Origin: Cardiocondyla obscurior
Taxonomy: Eukaryota > Arthropoda > Insecta > Hymenoptera > Formicidae
Direction of reading: 5' to 3'
DNA length: 64,000 nt
Assembly: GCF_019399895.1 (NCBI RefSeq)
Contig: NC_091864.1
Span: 10,828,001-10,892,000 of the forward strand
Both the position numbers and the translations under genes were made by a program. The notes beneath the pieces were generated by a model. The model saw nothing but the letters and a program-made list of their open reading frames with translations, was not told the DNA's origin and ran no database searches. Shown piece by piece: positions 36,401 to 49,000 of this stretch. Positions within the stretch are counted from its first letter, which is position 1; the number at the start of each line of letters is the position of its first letter.

Positions 36401-37059
36401 CAGTTAATGTAATGTCTTTAGATAATGTAATTGACCCATTTATAAATCCTGTGTGTCGGATTATCTGGACGGCGGAAAATAAAGAGAGACAAATCTATCT
36501 CTCACGTTTGCATATTCGATTGTTCTACAGTCATTTTGGATTATTTCAGTTTATCGTGATTTCTATTGTAGAGTACGGGTGAAGCACGAAAGTAAAACGT
36601 AGGTTGAACGAATGAAATTGATTCTTGGATAAAATTAAAGGATTACTCACCTTCGAACGGTTTATCGCTTCTTCGATGAACAAAAAAAAGGTTCTTCATT
36701 CGCGAGACGTTGTGGAATATCGAGTCTCTCGAGGAAACGATCGGAGAAGTGAGAAATGAAGAGATTCTAGGGGCTCGCACAGTTTGCAGACTTGACGTCG
36801 GACCTAGAGATTCTTAAAGATTCAGAGAACATATCGTGCAGGTCTGGGCAACGCAATGCGAATGCAAATGCGACGAGTGCGGCGAATGTGACGGCGGGGG
36901 TGGCGGAGGTGGCGGTGGTGGCGGCGGGGGTGGCGGCGGAGGTGGCATGTAAAGCCACCCTGTGCCCGTTGGCCAGACCGCGGACGATGCTGAGGACGAC
37001 GGAAGCAGCGAATTGGTACCGCCTCCGGCATTGACGTGCGACGTCGGTCCACTCTCTAC
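33489..37059. other. AT-rich spacer between SERF and the epimerase terminal exon
   Basis: Very AT-rich up to about 36600 with no recognised gene. A 122-codon plus-strand frame at 36214-36582 has no family features. Minus-strand AATAAA at 36007-36012 could end the epimerase transcript. From 36640 GC rises: a good minus-strand donor (GAAG/GTGAGT, exon end 36651) and a GGC/GGT-rich tract lie here, in the presumed 3' UTR of the epimerase. Confidence 0.5.
36892..36946 (+). repeat. GGC/GGT-rich low-complexity tract
   Basis: About 55 bases of G-rich triplets (GGC, GGG, GGT, GGA), which could form a G-quadruplex on the plus strand. In the presumed 3' UTR of the epimerase the transcribed RNA would be C-rich. 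Confidence 0.85.
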
Positions 37060-40000
37060 TCACATCACCTGAAACGTTGATAAAAAAGATGAGTCATAGA
37101 CACGTTTCTCAAACGCAACTGGCTGTAATATTACGTAATGAACAGGACAAATACAATTTAACTTATCTAAGAACTCTCGTTGTTTAAAGGTTTCGGTTTT
37201 TGACTGCATTCGACGATTTTAGTATCTCAACATACATATACATCGACAATTTTAATTTGCAAGGATTTCCATGAATAAAGTGATGAATAAATATTCCGAC
37301 ATTTGCAACTCATATTTTGTTATTTATACATGTGCAGATTTAATATAGCTTTACGTCATCAGATGGTAGAGAGCGTTCCATAAGAAACTTACAACTTTAT
37401 GCCTCTAGCTATTAATTTCAATGTTAAGATATTACGCAACACGAAGTAGTTAACAATATTTAATTAATAATAATAGTAGTGCTTTAATATATGTATATGT
37501 ATACATATACTATATGCATATTGATAAGTAGTTATTTAAAGTAAATCGTTGCGTGAAAAAATATTTCCTTTGTTTCGCGCAGTTTTAATAATTTCCTCGC
37601 AAATTAAAATAATTACAGCAAAAGCAAAAGTTTGCCTATATCTAGCAGTTTACAGAAATGCAAATAGATCTTGGGCCAATTATTCAGTCATTATCTATTC
37701 ATGGCTGCCATATAACAACGAGTGGTATCACGAATAATTATAATTACGAGTAATAGCGTAAGATTTCAGATAAGAGTATGACGATTCGAATTACACCAGG
37801 TATTTGGTTTCGTCATGTAATTAATTACGAACGTACCCGATATCTATGTGCAGATAATCATTAAACGCTTATAAGTTAAATTTATGAATATAAGGTGCTA
37901 TGCACGAAGTATTAAAATATGTAAAAGATGTCTGCACGTTTCAGGATTAATATGAGACTTGAGCGTATTTCGTACCGATAGTTTAAGTTTTCCTCTTTTA
38001 TACTTTACGAATAGGCTTGATCAATGTATCGTATTACAATGGTACGTCTACGGTTACCGTTAATTGCACCGGCAGAAGCAATTATCTATCAACAATCAGC
38101 GATAGGGACTCACGCACCTGTAATATCTGACTCGCCTCAAAGGCCGTTCCTGGCAGCAGTATAACTGGGCTACTGACGTGTCCGCTTTCAACGCATATCA
38201 TGTTGGGAAATTCGTCGTCACCGAAATCCGGGATGTCGCGCGCCTTCTCTTGCCAGGGATTCCAGACTACCGTGTCGGGAAAGTTGTACTTTTGCACGCG
38301 CATTTTTCTACCGGATACGACATTCGTGATGATATGTTCCGGCTGCGTGTTCTGATAGATCCGGTCGGTCCATTCGCACACCGTGACGACGTCGCGGCCT
38401 TCTTGGAAAATTTGGTTGTCCCTAGTCTGCAGGCGTGAATAAAAGACAACATGTCAAGATTGCGTGTGTTTGCGATAATCGTTTCGATATGCCGCGGACC
38501 TTAACAGAGCATCGTATGTACATGCCGTCTCAAGTCAGCTGTTTAAAGATGGGTATCTTTGACAGTAAAATAATAGTTCTTTCTGTACGAGTTTTACAAT
38601 CAACCCCCTACCGATAACGTCCGAGTTATTAACAAAAAGCAACAAGCGATTTCTCTGAGTTTTACAACGAAATTTTCAGTCCATTTCCTTGGTCGTATTA
38701 ATTGCTAGTTCACAGAATTGAGTCAGAAAAGTCTATCGTTACCTTATCGACAAACGTGCATCCGTGGAGTCCCGTGATTTGGCATCTTCTTACGTCGGGC
38801 ACCTTAAAGTAAGTGTGTAAAAGCAGATTGAAGCTGAAGGTGTCTTCTCTGCTGGGGTTGTACACGCCGATATTAAAATGCAGCTCCTTCTCGCGCAATA
38901 TTAGCCTATACGTTAGCCTGAACTGTGAGTTCCATAGCGATCGCGTGAATTCGCTGTCCATTATCGAGAAGATTGCCTCGATGTCTCCACTCGGCAAACG
39001 CTCCGGTGACTTTTCCACATTCCAGCGAATGATCCTGGCAAAGCCATGAGGCGGGCCAAACGTCCATGCTCCGAATTGTGCTGCAGGGATAACATCGTGC
39101 ATCGTGTTGGACCATGTAAATATCGATGCTGTTTTTGTAGATTGATTTTAAATTAGGCTCCCAGTCAGATTCTCGTTCGAATCGTAGCGTTTAAATTGTT
39201 TTTTTTAAGCTAGTGATTTGAAGTCTAGCGTGTTAAAAGATTTGTGAGTAAAATTTTAATTTTTATTTATTTATTTATTTTTTTTTTAATAAACGCGTTA
39301 CGTTGTTTAATACTTACGAAAGACAAATGGTATGCCGCCTCTGATTGCTTTTTTTCCATCGAACACTGCCTGCTTACTGAAACATACAAGGATTCAGCTG
39401 TAGTTTACTTAAAGAGAAATAAAATTGCCGATGCTTGTAAATTTGAAAAAGCACCGGTTTATTATTTTTATTATTTTAGATACTTATAGTAATTAATCGA
39501 AATTTATTATGTTGCACGTGGTACGATTTTAGTCTGATACTTCTCATTATTTAACGGGACAAATATCCTGTAAAAAATCGAAGAGAACGTATTATTTTAA
39601 AAACAAAGCGCGAATTTATTTATCCGCGTTTTATTTTTACGCTTGCGTTTGGTTTTTTATTATTATTCTTCCTGTATCAACCAAAAAAAAAAAAAATCCA
39701 AAGAATCTACAATATTGTCGATAACATCGAAAAATATACGAACGAATATCTCTTGCTTCTGTTGCGCCCTGATATCGCTCGTTGTTATTGTAAATTGCAC
39801 CCGTATCAGATATCAGATTAATGAAACTGTCTGTAGGCGTGCATAGATGTAAATGTTCGTAGAACGACTTAACGATTTGTCATCGAGAAACAGCAGAAAT
39901 ATAATCACCAAGAAGTCTAATAAAAATAATAAGTATTCCAAGCAGAACTTTTGCAGAACGTAAAAAAAACCATTAAAATTCAGATACGCATCGCGTTCTT

Positions 40001-43000
40001 TTTTAAATAAAAATGGGAGCAATCTGCGGTTGAAGAATGTTCCCTTTTGCGCTCTTTATATTCCAGCCGATGCCGCTCTTTCGTCAGCTTCCGATGCAGT
40101 CTAAAATTCTCAGAAAGGATGAGACATCTAGTCGGGTCAATAAACAATGCCCGGTTGTATAGCTCAAAAGCTGAATTTTTTTACGAGGGAAGTATAGTTT
40201 TATAGCACTAGCCGTGCATTGTTTGAATTGCAGCTGAAAGTGAATCTCTGCAGGTCGGCGGAACTAAGTTGCTGGTTTCGCAAAGGAAGAGAAAAAGAAA
40301 AAAAATAAAAAGACAAGATCTTTTCTTCGCCTGTTCCGTCAACGTATTTTTTAACAATGATCATTTCGCGGGCGAATGAGTAATTACGGTATCTCGTTGT
40401 AGAATACTTAATTTGTAGAGCTCGCGGAAAAGAATCCTCGAGAATACGTTTCATTGTACACAGAGTTAGTTGAGACAGCTCTGTAAGAGACGGGAGAAGA
40501 AAAATCCTATTTAAGTAACGAGCATAATTAGGTGCTTTTTTAACGGGTTCCTATTTACGTTAATAGCCAATGTTCGCGATAACATCAAGGTACGTTCTCA
40601 GTGTTCTAACAGTTGTATATTAAAAAATAAATAAAAAAAATAAAAAAAAATATTGTACGCGTCTCAATAAATCCCACATCTTTCGCGACTGTATCATGTA
40701 AGAGAAAAATGTTTGTGAACGAAACTAAGAGCGCAAAATTGTAAAATGTTTTTGAAGCGAATGGAGCATTTTTAAAAGCCGCCGGGGTTCTGGGAGAATT
40801 TCGAGCGAGTTAGAAAACTCGTTGATCCCTTTCGTTAGCGAAATAGAATGCTCTCGGAGCGGTTGATATCCTCGAGAAGAGAGACGGAGATGTCGCGTTG
40901 CGTGAGCATCGGGGGGAGAAAGAAAAAGAAAAGAGAAAGAGATGCGGAGAAGTATAAAGCCGGAGGGCGGATGCAGGATGACCATTAGTCAAGCCTGTCA
41001 GGGGCCGCGGAGATGTTCCTAAGAAGAAGCTCGAGGATACACTCGGGATCCAAGACTGCGCGGAGAAACGCGCGAAATCGAAACTTATCGATGCCCGAAC
41101 CGCGTTCTTAAGCTGCGAGAAACCGCGTAATCGTCGATTAACGAGCTCGGTGAAATACTCGCGTTTGAAAAAGAAACGTCCGCCTATATTCTATGCGCGA
41201 ACATCACGGTAAGAAGTTCCAATCCGTACGTTAAATTGTTCATCCGGCTCGATGGCTGATGAAGACAATTAGAGCCATCGAGCGAAAACGAATCCCTCGT
41301 GTGGGTTGGACGATGATTTCGATATCCGTCTCAACCCAGGCAAGCCGATGACGAAATCTCGATTTCTTCGCGCTTCGCTATTCGCATGGCATTCTCTCGC
41401 GGCGATGCGACGTAATCCATTTTCCTGGATGCGTAAACCGCGAAGAAGGAGGAGAAGGTAATCCCATCCGTTTGCGCGATCCCGAGGCGAATGGAACATG
41501 GAAACAGAGATGGAGAGATGGACAGATAGATGGATCGCGACAACCCGAGTGTCACAGCAAACGGGAGAAAGACACAGAGAAGGCGGGAGAGCGACGGAGG
41601 GAACTTACGTCCGAGAGAAAGAGAACGAGGGGAGGCCAGAGGGATGCGAGAAGGAAGGACGAACGCGGCGGGCAAAGAGAGGGCCGAGGGGAGAGAGGAA
41701 ACGAGAGGGTAGAACGATGTACCACCACCAAGTACGACGACGCGGCGGTAGGAACGCGGCTGACGCCGAGCAAAAACGATCGGCGCTGTCTGCCATGCTT
41801 TTTGCGGGCATCACAGTTTCCAACCTCTCTCTCTCCTCCTGGTCGTTTCTAGCTGCTGGGATCTCCCGTTGCCGCTCGCTACGCCCGGCACCCAATTCTC
41901 GACGCGGTTACGCCCGGCATTCGCGGGGATATCGTCGCGCCGCGAGACCGAGAGTATACAGGGTGCTCGGTAATTGCCGGGGCGCAAGGCAAGGCAACTT
42001 GATTCGTACGCGTCACATTTTCTTCAGCGAACCGAGAGATTTTGCAAACCAGCCACCGATGCCATTCCCTACGAGAAACGATCTCAAATAAACACGGCAA
42101 TTAATTTTCGCAGCGCCTAATCCAACGCTCGTAGACTCGCACACTTACGCGTCCACGGTACAGTGGACTTTCGGGATGCTTTTCGCCGCGAATCAACTCC
42201 CGCCGCACGTACGTTACGCGCGCTTTTTACGAGCGCAACAATTTTCAATTGCATGGTTTCTTCCAGCCGGGTGCAGTCGCTCGAAAATTACTCCCGCAGG
42301 TTCGCGTCCTCCCGAAAAGATCTTCCCGCGTTATCTCGCGCGCGCTCATTATTTTTGACCATAAGGAGAAGCGAGGATTCGACGACGTTTCTCGCGGTAC
42401 ACGGCGAGAGTTTGCGGCACAGAAGGAATATTAATGAGCGGCCAAGTGAAAAATTACCCTTCGGTTTTAATGAGTCGTTAGCAAGTCAGAGATGCTAAAC
42501 AGCCAGCGAATCATCGATACTCGCCGAAAAAGAAAAGAAAAAAAAAGAAAAAAATAGAAAAAAAAAAGAAAAAAAAAGAAGAGATACGAATATGGAAGGT
42601 GGACTTGTGAAAAATTCGCTTGCGTTTTTGACGAATGTCTCGCAGTCGAGCCTGCTCAAGAAATCAAGGAGCATTACGTACGAGGAGAATACGAGGACAA
42701 TCAATTCTCCGTCGGATTTGGGGGTAATGAGCTCCTTGACTTGCCAGCTTCCACCGAAACACCTGTTCTTCCACTCGAATCTGTTTACGATATTTAACTC
42801 GGCGCTGCGTCTAACGCAAGTCGTATACTTATCCGCGGCAAGATGCATAAATTAATAAAGACACGGTTTTAATAGATTCCTAACAAAAAACGCGCTTGTT
42901 TGCGAGTATCTTGTCATTTGTTCGAGAGCTATTAATTATTTTATCAGACTCGTACGAATTTCACTCGATCACAGAAGGAACACGTGATCGCGCACGGGAT

Positions 43001-46000
43001 TCACTTGCAGTTACACACGTAAAAACTAATTATCGCGATAGAGCGATATACATAGGTAGAGCGTCGTGTAATCGACGGGATTATAAATAAGGTGTGACTA
43101 TGCGCTTTTGCGGCCGAAGACAATTACATGGCGGTGCGACGAGCGGCGCTTCTTGCGAAGAAGCTGCTATATCCGGAGGTCGCTGCATCTCTCACTTCTC
43201 AAAACTGGAACGAATTCTCTGGAATTGTATGTCGTCGTCACGTGTATTAATAATATTGTGCAACTAACGTGACCGTTACGACTTCAATAACGCGATTCGT
43301 AATCGCGCGCGGACGAGATAAACGCGTTTCTATTAAATAAAAAAAAAAAAAAAAGCACCAAAGTCCTCGTCCTTCGCGCGGTGATAGATTTCGCGAATAA
43401 TATAAAACGCACGTCGAACGCGTAAATTTAATTATTCAATGTATCGTGGTTATTAATCCAGCACGGTGACTTCCACGCTCTGGCGTAAGAACATAATTAT
43501 GGCCCGAGAGCGAAGATGGATTTCTCTGAATTATCGAGTACCAATTAACTCCTCTGAGAGATCCGGTTTCTTCCCACATGACGTTTTCGTAGAACATCGG
43601 AATCGACTCGATTCGCAGATCACTTTTTTTTTTTTTTTCATAAATTTAGTAGACTTTTATGGTTGGTGGGCTAATATCGTTGACGACTAATTTCGTGGGC
43701 GATTTGTGGCACTACTTCGCGACTAACCGACGCCCTCGAAGGGAGCCTTTTTCAGTCTCGTAGTCGCAAAGACGCGGCAAAATGCGGGAAGCGGATGCCA
43801 CGCATTATAAGTGCATTAAGTGTCGGAGAACTCGGCCATCTGCTACGACCGCGATTTACGATCAGTGAAATCCTGACGAGAATTCGTTTCAGGGCCGCGG
43901 GCAAGAATTATTGCGAAAAACTGGACCCTTTCGATCAAGGCTCCTACCGGGATAATTCCAATCGTACCGCCGTATCGTGCGGCGCACCGAAAAACGCACG
44001 CGACGGGGAACCGTAGATTGCAGATTGTCTCGAATTGTTTCGCTCGCTGCAGCAGGACCGGCGCAAAAATATATAATTAATTAGAAAAGCTAGGGACAAG
44101 TTTCGTCAAACGCCGGCGAAAGAAATAGCGATGCGAAATACTGCTTGTTGACGGCGTTGCCTCGAATATACGAGTGCGAGCGTTTGGATATTGCGCATCG
44201 AATGCCATGCAAGCGCAAATAAAATCGCGCAAGTGCAAGGTCGAAGTGCCGAATGCTGGCAGAAGTGAAAGTGCGTAACGTTTCGAGTCCGAGTCGGAGT
44301 CCAGGGTGCACGAGAGTTCTCCGACCGTTTCTATGAACGGTAAAAACAAGCGTATTCTTGGTACGATAGTTTGTAGACTCGAACGACGAAGAAGGGAAAA
44401 AAGGGAGTCAAAGGAGAGCGTATAATCACGGCACACTTATCTGCTCGTTATCTGGAGCAACGAGTATCTGCGGTGGTTTCTCGACACCGCGGTCTCACGA
44501 TGAGGATCATCGATGATGTACAGAGCTCGAAACAGCGTTTACTCGCGGAGTAAGGAGCGAGAAGCTACCTCTTGTTCGAAGCAAGCAGATGAAAATGAAG
44601 CCGTGACCCGTCGTAAATAAACCTGAGCCGCATCCGTTTTTCTTGTCGGATGATATATCGCGTCCTCCCGCTCGCTCGCGCATTATCAGACGGCCCGAGA
44701 GAGATGTCGCGAGACTTTTCTCAGTCTTCCAAATTACGCGGACTCTCCGTTAGCGCGGGTGTAACTCGAGAATTAATCTCACCCTCGCGCCGTAGGGTGA
44801 GCCGCCGTTTAGCTATGCCTCAGGCTCGAACGAGGACACCCGGTACGTGTCGAAGTTATCCGCTTCGAGCTTCGAAGCTAGCGGTTTTTGCGTTTTCCCC
44901 GGATCCCGGCAGGACCACCGGCAACAGCAGCAGCAGCAGCAGCAGCAGTAGCAGCAGCAGCAGCAGTAGCAGTAGCAGCAGCAGGGCGAGGCTCTGCAAG
45001 GTTCACGGACTCGTCTCTTCGCTCGCAACCAACCAACCCCGCGTCGCTCGCCCACCACCACCGTGAAACTTTGTTTAACTAAGGCCGGCAAGAAGCAAAC
45101 CTATTTATACTAGGTCGGACGCATTCGCGGTGCACGGCCACGGGCGTTGCTGCTCTTGCCGGGGTGAAGTTGCCGGAGCGGTCACGGGTACCTAACGGAC
45201 GCTGATAAACGAGGAAATATGCTTGGCAAAAAAGTCGTCGCGTGATTTTCCGTTGCCCTGTGCGCACGTAAAATCGACGGTACATCGCGGATTCGGACAA
45301 TTCTAGGAAGCCTGAATCAGACCAAGTATAAATCGGCTTTCCCGCTCGCGGCTTCCTCAAAAGCTTCGTTACTTAACGCACCATTTAACCCTTTCACGCA
45401 CGATCCCATCGCAAGTACGTCTACGGAGGGTGATATCCGTAATTGATACATAAAGTTTGAGCGTCGGGCTTTCTCACTTTTCACTCTCTTGAATCAAGAG
45501 CACCGAGGGTACGAAAATAAAAATAAGACGAGCCGAATTGCGTCGTAATATCTCTCGACAATCGTAAATCCGACGTAGCCGCCATAAATAGATACTTGGG
45601 TTGTCAGATATAGCAAGTTGGAGGAAAATCTTGATGGCAGCATAAAGCTTGTCTGTATATTATACATGTATAATATAAATGCCCGACAAACGTATCAATA
45701 TTTTATTCCTTTTATTAAAATATATAACGCGCTTGGAAAATTATATCTATATGTGCAACTAGTTAAATTTGTATTTAATTTCGCGACGCTTAAATAGATT
45801 CTAGCAGGTCTGAGTTTTGAAATATGTTAGAACGATCGAAGCTGAGCGAGATGATTTTTAACGTGCCGCTTGGGCGCAAAACGTTAGGTTATTTCTACCG
45901 ATGCGGCGTTATTCAAACTTAAACATGGTAATCGAGGATTATTGCCGCGTTTATTGCCGAGCCACGATAACTGCGATAAGCTGGTTCGGTGGTTTCTCGC

Positions 46001-49000
46001 GAGCAGCACGCCGGGGTACAAGTCGGCATAAATGACCGAGTGGGCCGTGGTCTGATGTCGTCAGCGTCGCAGACAGGATTTTAAATCTCGTCACACAACC
46101 GCCGACCGGACATCTGAGTTTCGCGCAATGACTGTTAATTGAGCGGCTTTTTGCGTAAAGAAAATTAAACGACAGATTTCGATCCTTCAAAACAATTGCC
46201 TCGGTCGTAGCAATGACGAGCGTGGCGAGAATTTCGCTAATCCCGAGGGTTTCCAACGTAACGGCGTTATCGCGAGCAGTGCAAAAACGTATCTCGCGAT
46301 TCGAGCTGATAAAAGATCAAATCGTTACAAACTGTCGCAACGCGAATGCTGTTTTGCGAGCTTCGCGCAAATAAAAGCTCCGAACGTCCCGTATTTATTT
46401 GGTGATAAACGCGGGTTGTGGATACGAGTCCGGCGATCCTTACGGACCGGTAAATGTAACGAATGAATTCCACCGCGTCCGCGAGGAAGATTTTAGTACT
46501 TCACTTGGCGTTCCTGCAAAACACGCAATTATTTTACGGCTTAAGCCGCGCGTTCCGCCTTGAGCGAGTTCTTGCTCGCGTTTACTCGCGCGGAGCTTTT
46601 TCGCCGTCGGGCTCCCTGGTTTGCGCGCGCTTCGGTTCCGTTCGCATTCGCACGGGATAACTTGCAATTAGCATAAAAAGTCTCGCTCTCTTCGCATTAG
46701 GCGCAACTGTGTCATTCGTGGCAGCCCGTGAAAAAGATGGACGCGCGTCGCGGCCGCTCGCTCGCTCGCGAAAATGGAAAGGGTTTTTCTACCAACGTCG
46801 CTTTTAATCGCGTACGAGTGACGAAGACCTTGAAACGCTACTCACTATTCATTAGATATGTAAAAGTCCTTAGTTTTATAACGCAACCACCACTTCCACC
46901 GATTGCGCGATTATGTTGCAGCAAATCTGATCTAGATTCATAAATTATAGCACCGATTAACTAAATATAATAACGTATGACAAGATTAATGTAGCAGAAA
47001 GCCGAGAGCCTTCGTTTTTTACACAACTGTAAATAAAAAATATTCTATATTTTATATGTATACGTTAATGACTCGACTTACTATTTATGTACCAAGTAAA
47101 AAATTAATGAGACCAAAATAGTTAAAAAAAAAAAATAATTTAATGCAAATAGAAAAAATTTGCAATGCGATAAAATTACAAAGTCAAATAAATAAAAAAA
47201 AAAAAAAAATTAACGCAACACGTATTGCCGTGAATAACAATAAAATATAAAGAAATTGTGAAATCGGCTGTGAAAATATGATCCAAATTTGTATTAGTAG
47301 CGGAATAAAATAATTCAATAAATGAGTATCTTATTTCGACTCGATTCATAAAGTCGTAAAGAAATTGTCTGCAAATTCCAAGTTAACTACGGGAAAAAAA
47401 TTTTGTTGGGAGAGCGAGCAACTATTCGTATGGATACGAGGCAACCGTTGAAAAGAAAAGGTCCAAGTAGATCTTCCACTCGTTTTCGCATGTTTGTCGA
47501 AGGGATGAGCTTGATATCGGTACGGGGCGATTTGTATTCGGATTACTTTCGCGAAAGGAATTCCCTTATATCCTTTGTAAGAGATCAAATTCCCTCAAGG
47601 TGTATATGACGATTGAATCGACATACGTTCGTCAGACTTGTAACGCGGATTAAAGATCGAGAAAAGGAGAAAAATATCACCAGGCGGCGAAGCGAGGTTT
47701 TAATCTTCAAGCGCATCTCTGTCCCTCGGCTACGCGAAACTCGAAACCGTTTCATCGGAGATACTCAACAACGCCGATTTCTTACTCCCCTTTTAATTCC
47801 CTGTACCCCGCGTATTCGACATTTCTCGTCGCCGTTTGAGGGCGAAATTTCAACGAGTCTCTGCGGTGCGCGGTACGAAAAACGACGGGCGTGTTTGCTC
47901 GCTCGAGCTTCTTTCCACCCGGTATAAAGGCAGCGATGGGTTATAGGCTGGGCCGTAGACTAATGATCCCGCTGGCTGCGGTTTTTGCCGGCATTCTACA
48001 GCATTCCCATTCAACTGGATTCCGCTCCGGACCGCCGCCGCTGCCGCCGTGCGCATTATTTCCCGTCCGCCGTGCATGGGTTCAAGATCGGGTGCACGGT
48101 GTGTTTCGACCGCAAGATCCGAGCCGATCCGGAAGATGACAACCCGCTTTTCCGATTTCGTGTTGAGAAGCTCAATTTCAATTCGTGACGCGAGTTCTTT
48201 TGTAAGACGCGCACTTTTCGCCGCGCGTCAGCACGCAGTTCCCGACTTGGCCTCACGTTCCATCGAAAGTTTAATTCGTAACGCAATTTCTCAGACGATG
48301 AGAATTATCTAATTATCTATCGCTTATCGGCGCTGTGTCAACCCGTTCACGTAATGAACCATAAATCTCCCGTGTCAAAGTTCTCTGGAGATAGCAGTTA
48401 TCAACGTCCAATCAATTGCAATTTTTATCCGACGAGCGACGATGCCGTTTTTATTCCCCGGAAATGCACCACGCTCTCGTCGTATAATGATAAATAATCG
48501 AGCCGATGGCAGTCACGTGAGGTCCGTCTCGCGGGTGTGCCACCCCGATGAGCTCCGCCGGAAGCGCGTCACCGTATCGGTCTATGTTTCACGTCAAAAT
48601 GACGCTTTTTATACGCCAGATAAGCGCGCGTAACCGCTTATCGCGCTCGTAAACGTTACTCGCCACTAGCTGGACGGCCCAAGTTCGGCTATACTTTGCG
48701 ACAACAACGCACTTTATGGATGCTGCGATAAATCGTGAGTCGCATATCACTCAATTCTTGTGCATTACCAAACGTTATTTTGAAAAATCAAAGTAGAGTA
48801 TTAACGAAATGCGATCTGAAAAAGAAGTTATTCGAATCCATTGCGGTAAAACTGAAGCAGTGCTCCGTGATTTGCATAAAAATGACAATATGAATTCTAC
48901 GAGCGCCTCGAAAAGAGACGAGTGAAAATAATTACGACGCGAGTATCGATTGTCTCGTTTCTCGACCGTGGCCGGTGGTTCAAGCTCATAAAGTTCAACC

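Noticed and set aside
36214..36582. 122-codon plus-strand frame in AT-rich DNA
   Set aside because: Longer than expected for AT-rich DNA, but rich in Phe/Ile/Asn with no family signature, no clear promoter, and placed in the presumed epimerase 3' region.
36845..36952. Plus-strand frame with alternating Cys followed by a poly-glycine run, ending Met-stop
   Set aside because: Striking peptide, but the frame is short, has a stop just upstream, and the preceding AG lacks a pyrimidine tract, so an exon is unlikely; the glycine run is the GGN repeat.
41953..41970. ACAGGGTGCTCGGTAATT, resembling ends of some hymenopteran DNA transposons
   Set aside because: Single occurrence with no partner end or target duplication.
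41498..42091. 197-codon plus-strand frame in the epimerase intron
   Set aside because: Has a real ATG, but the Arg/Glu/Gly content follows from the purine-rich strand, neighbouring frames are also open, and no domain is recognisable.
45385..45405. TTAACCCTTTCACGCACG, resembling a piggyBac-type terminus
   Set aside because: No matching inverted end was found nearby and no element body is recognisable.
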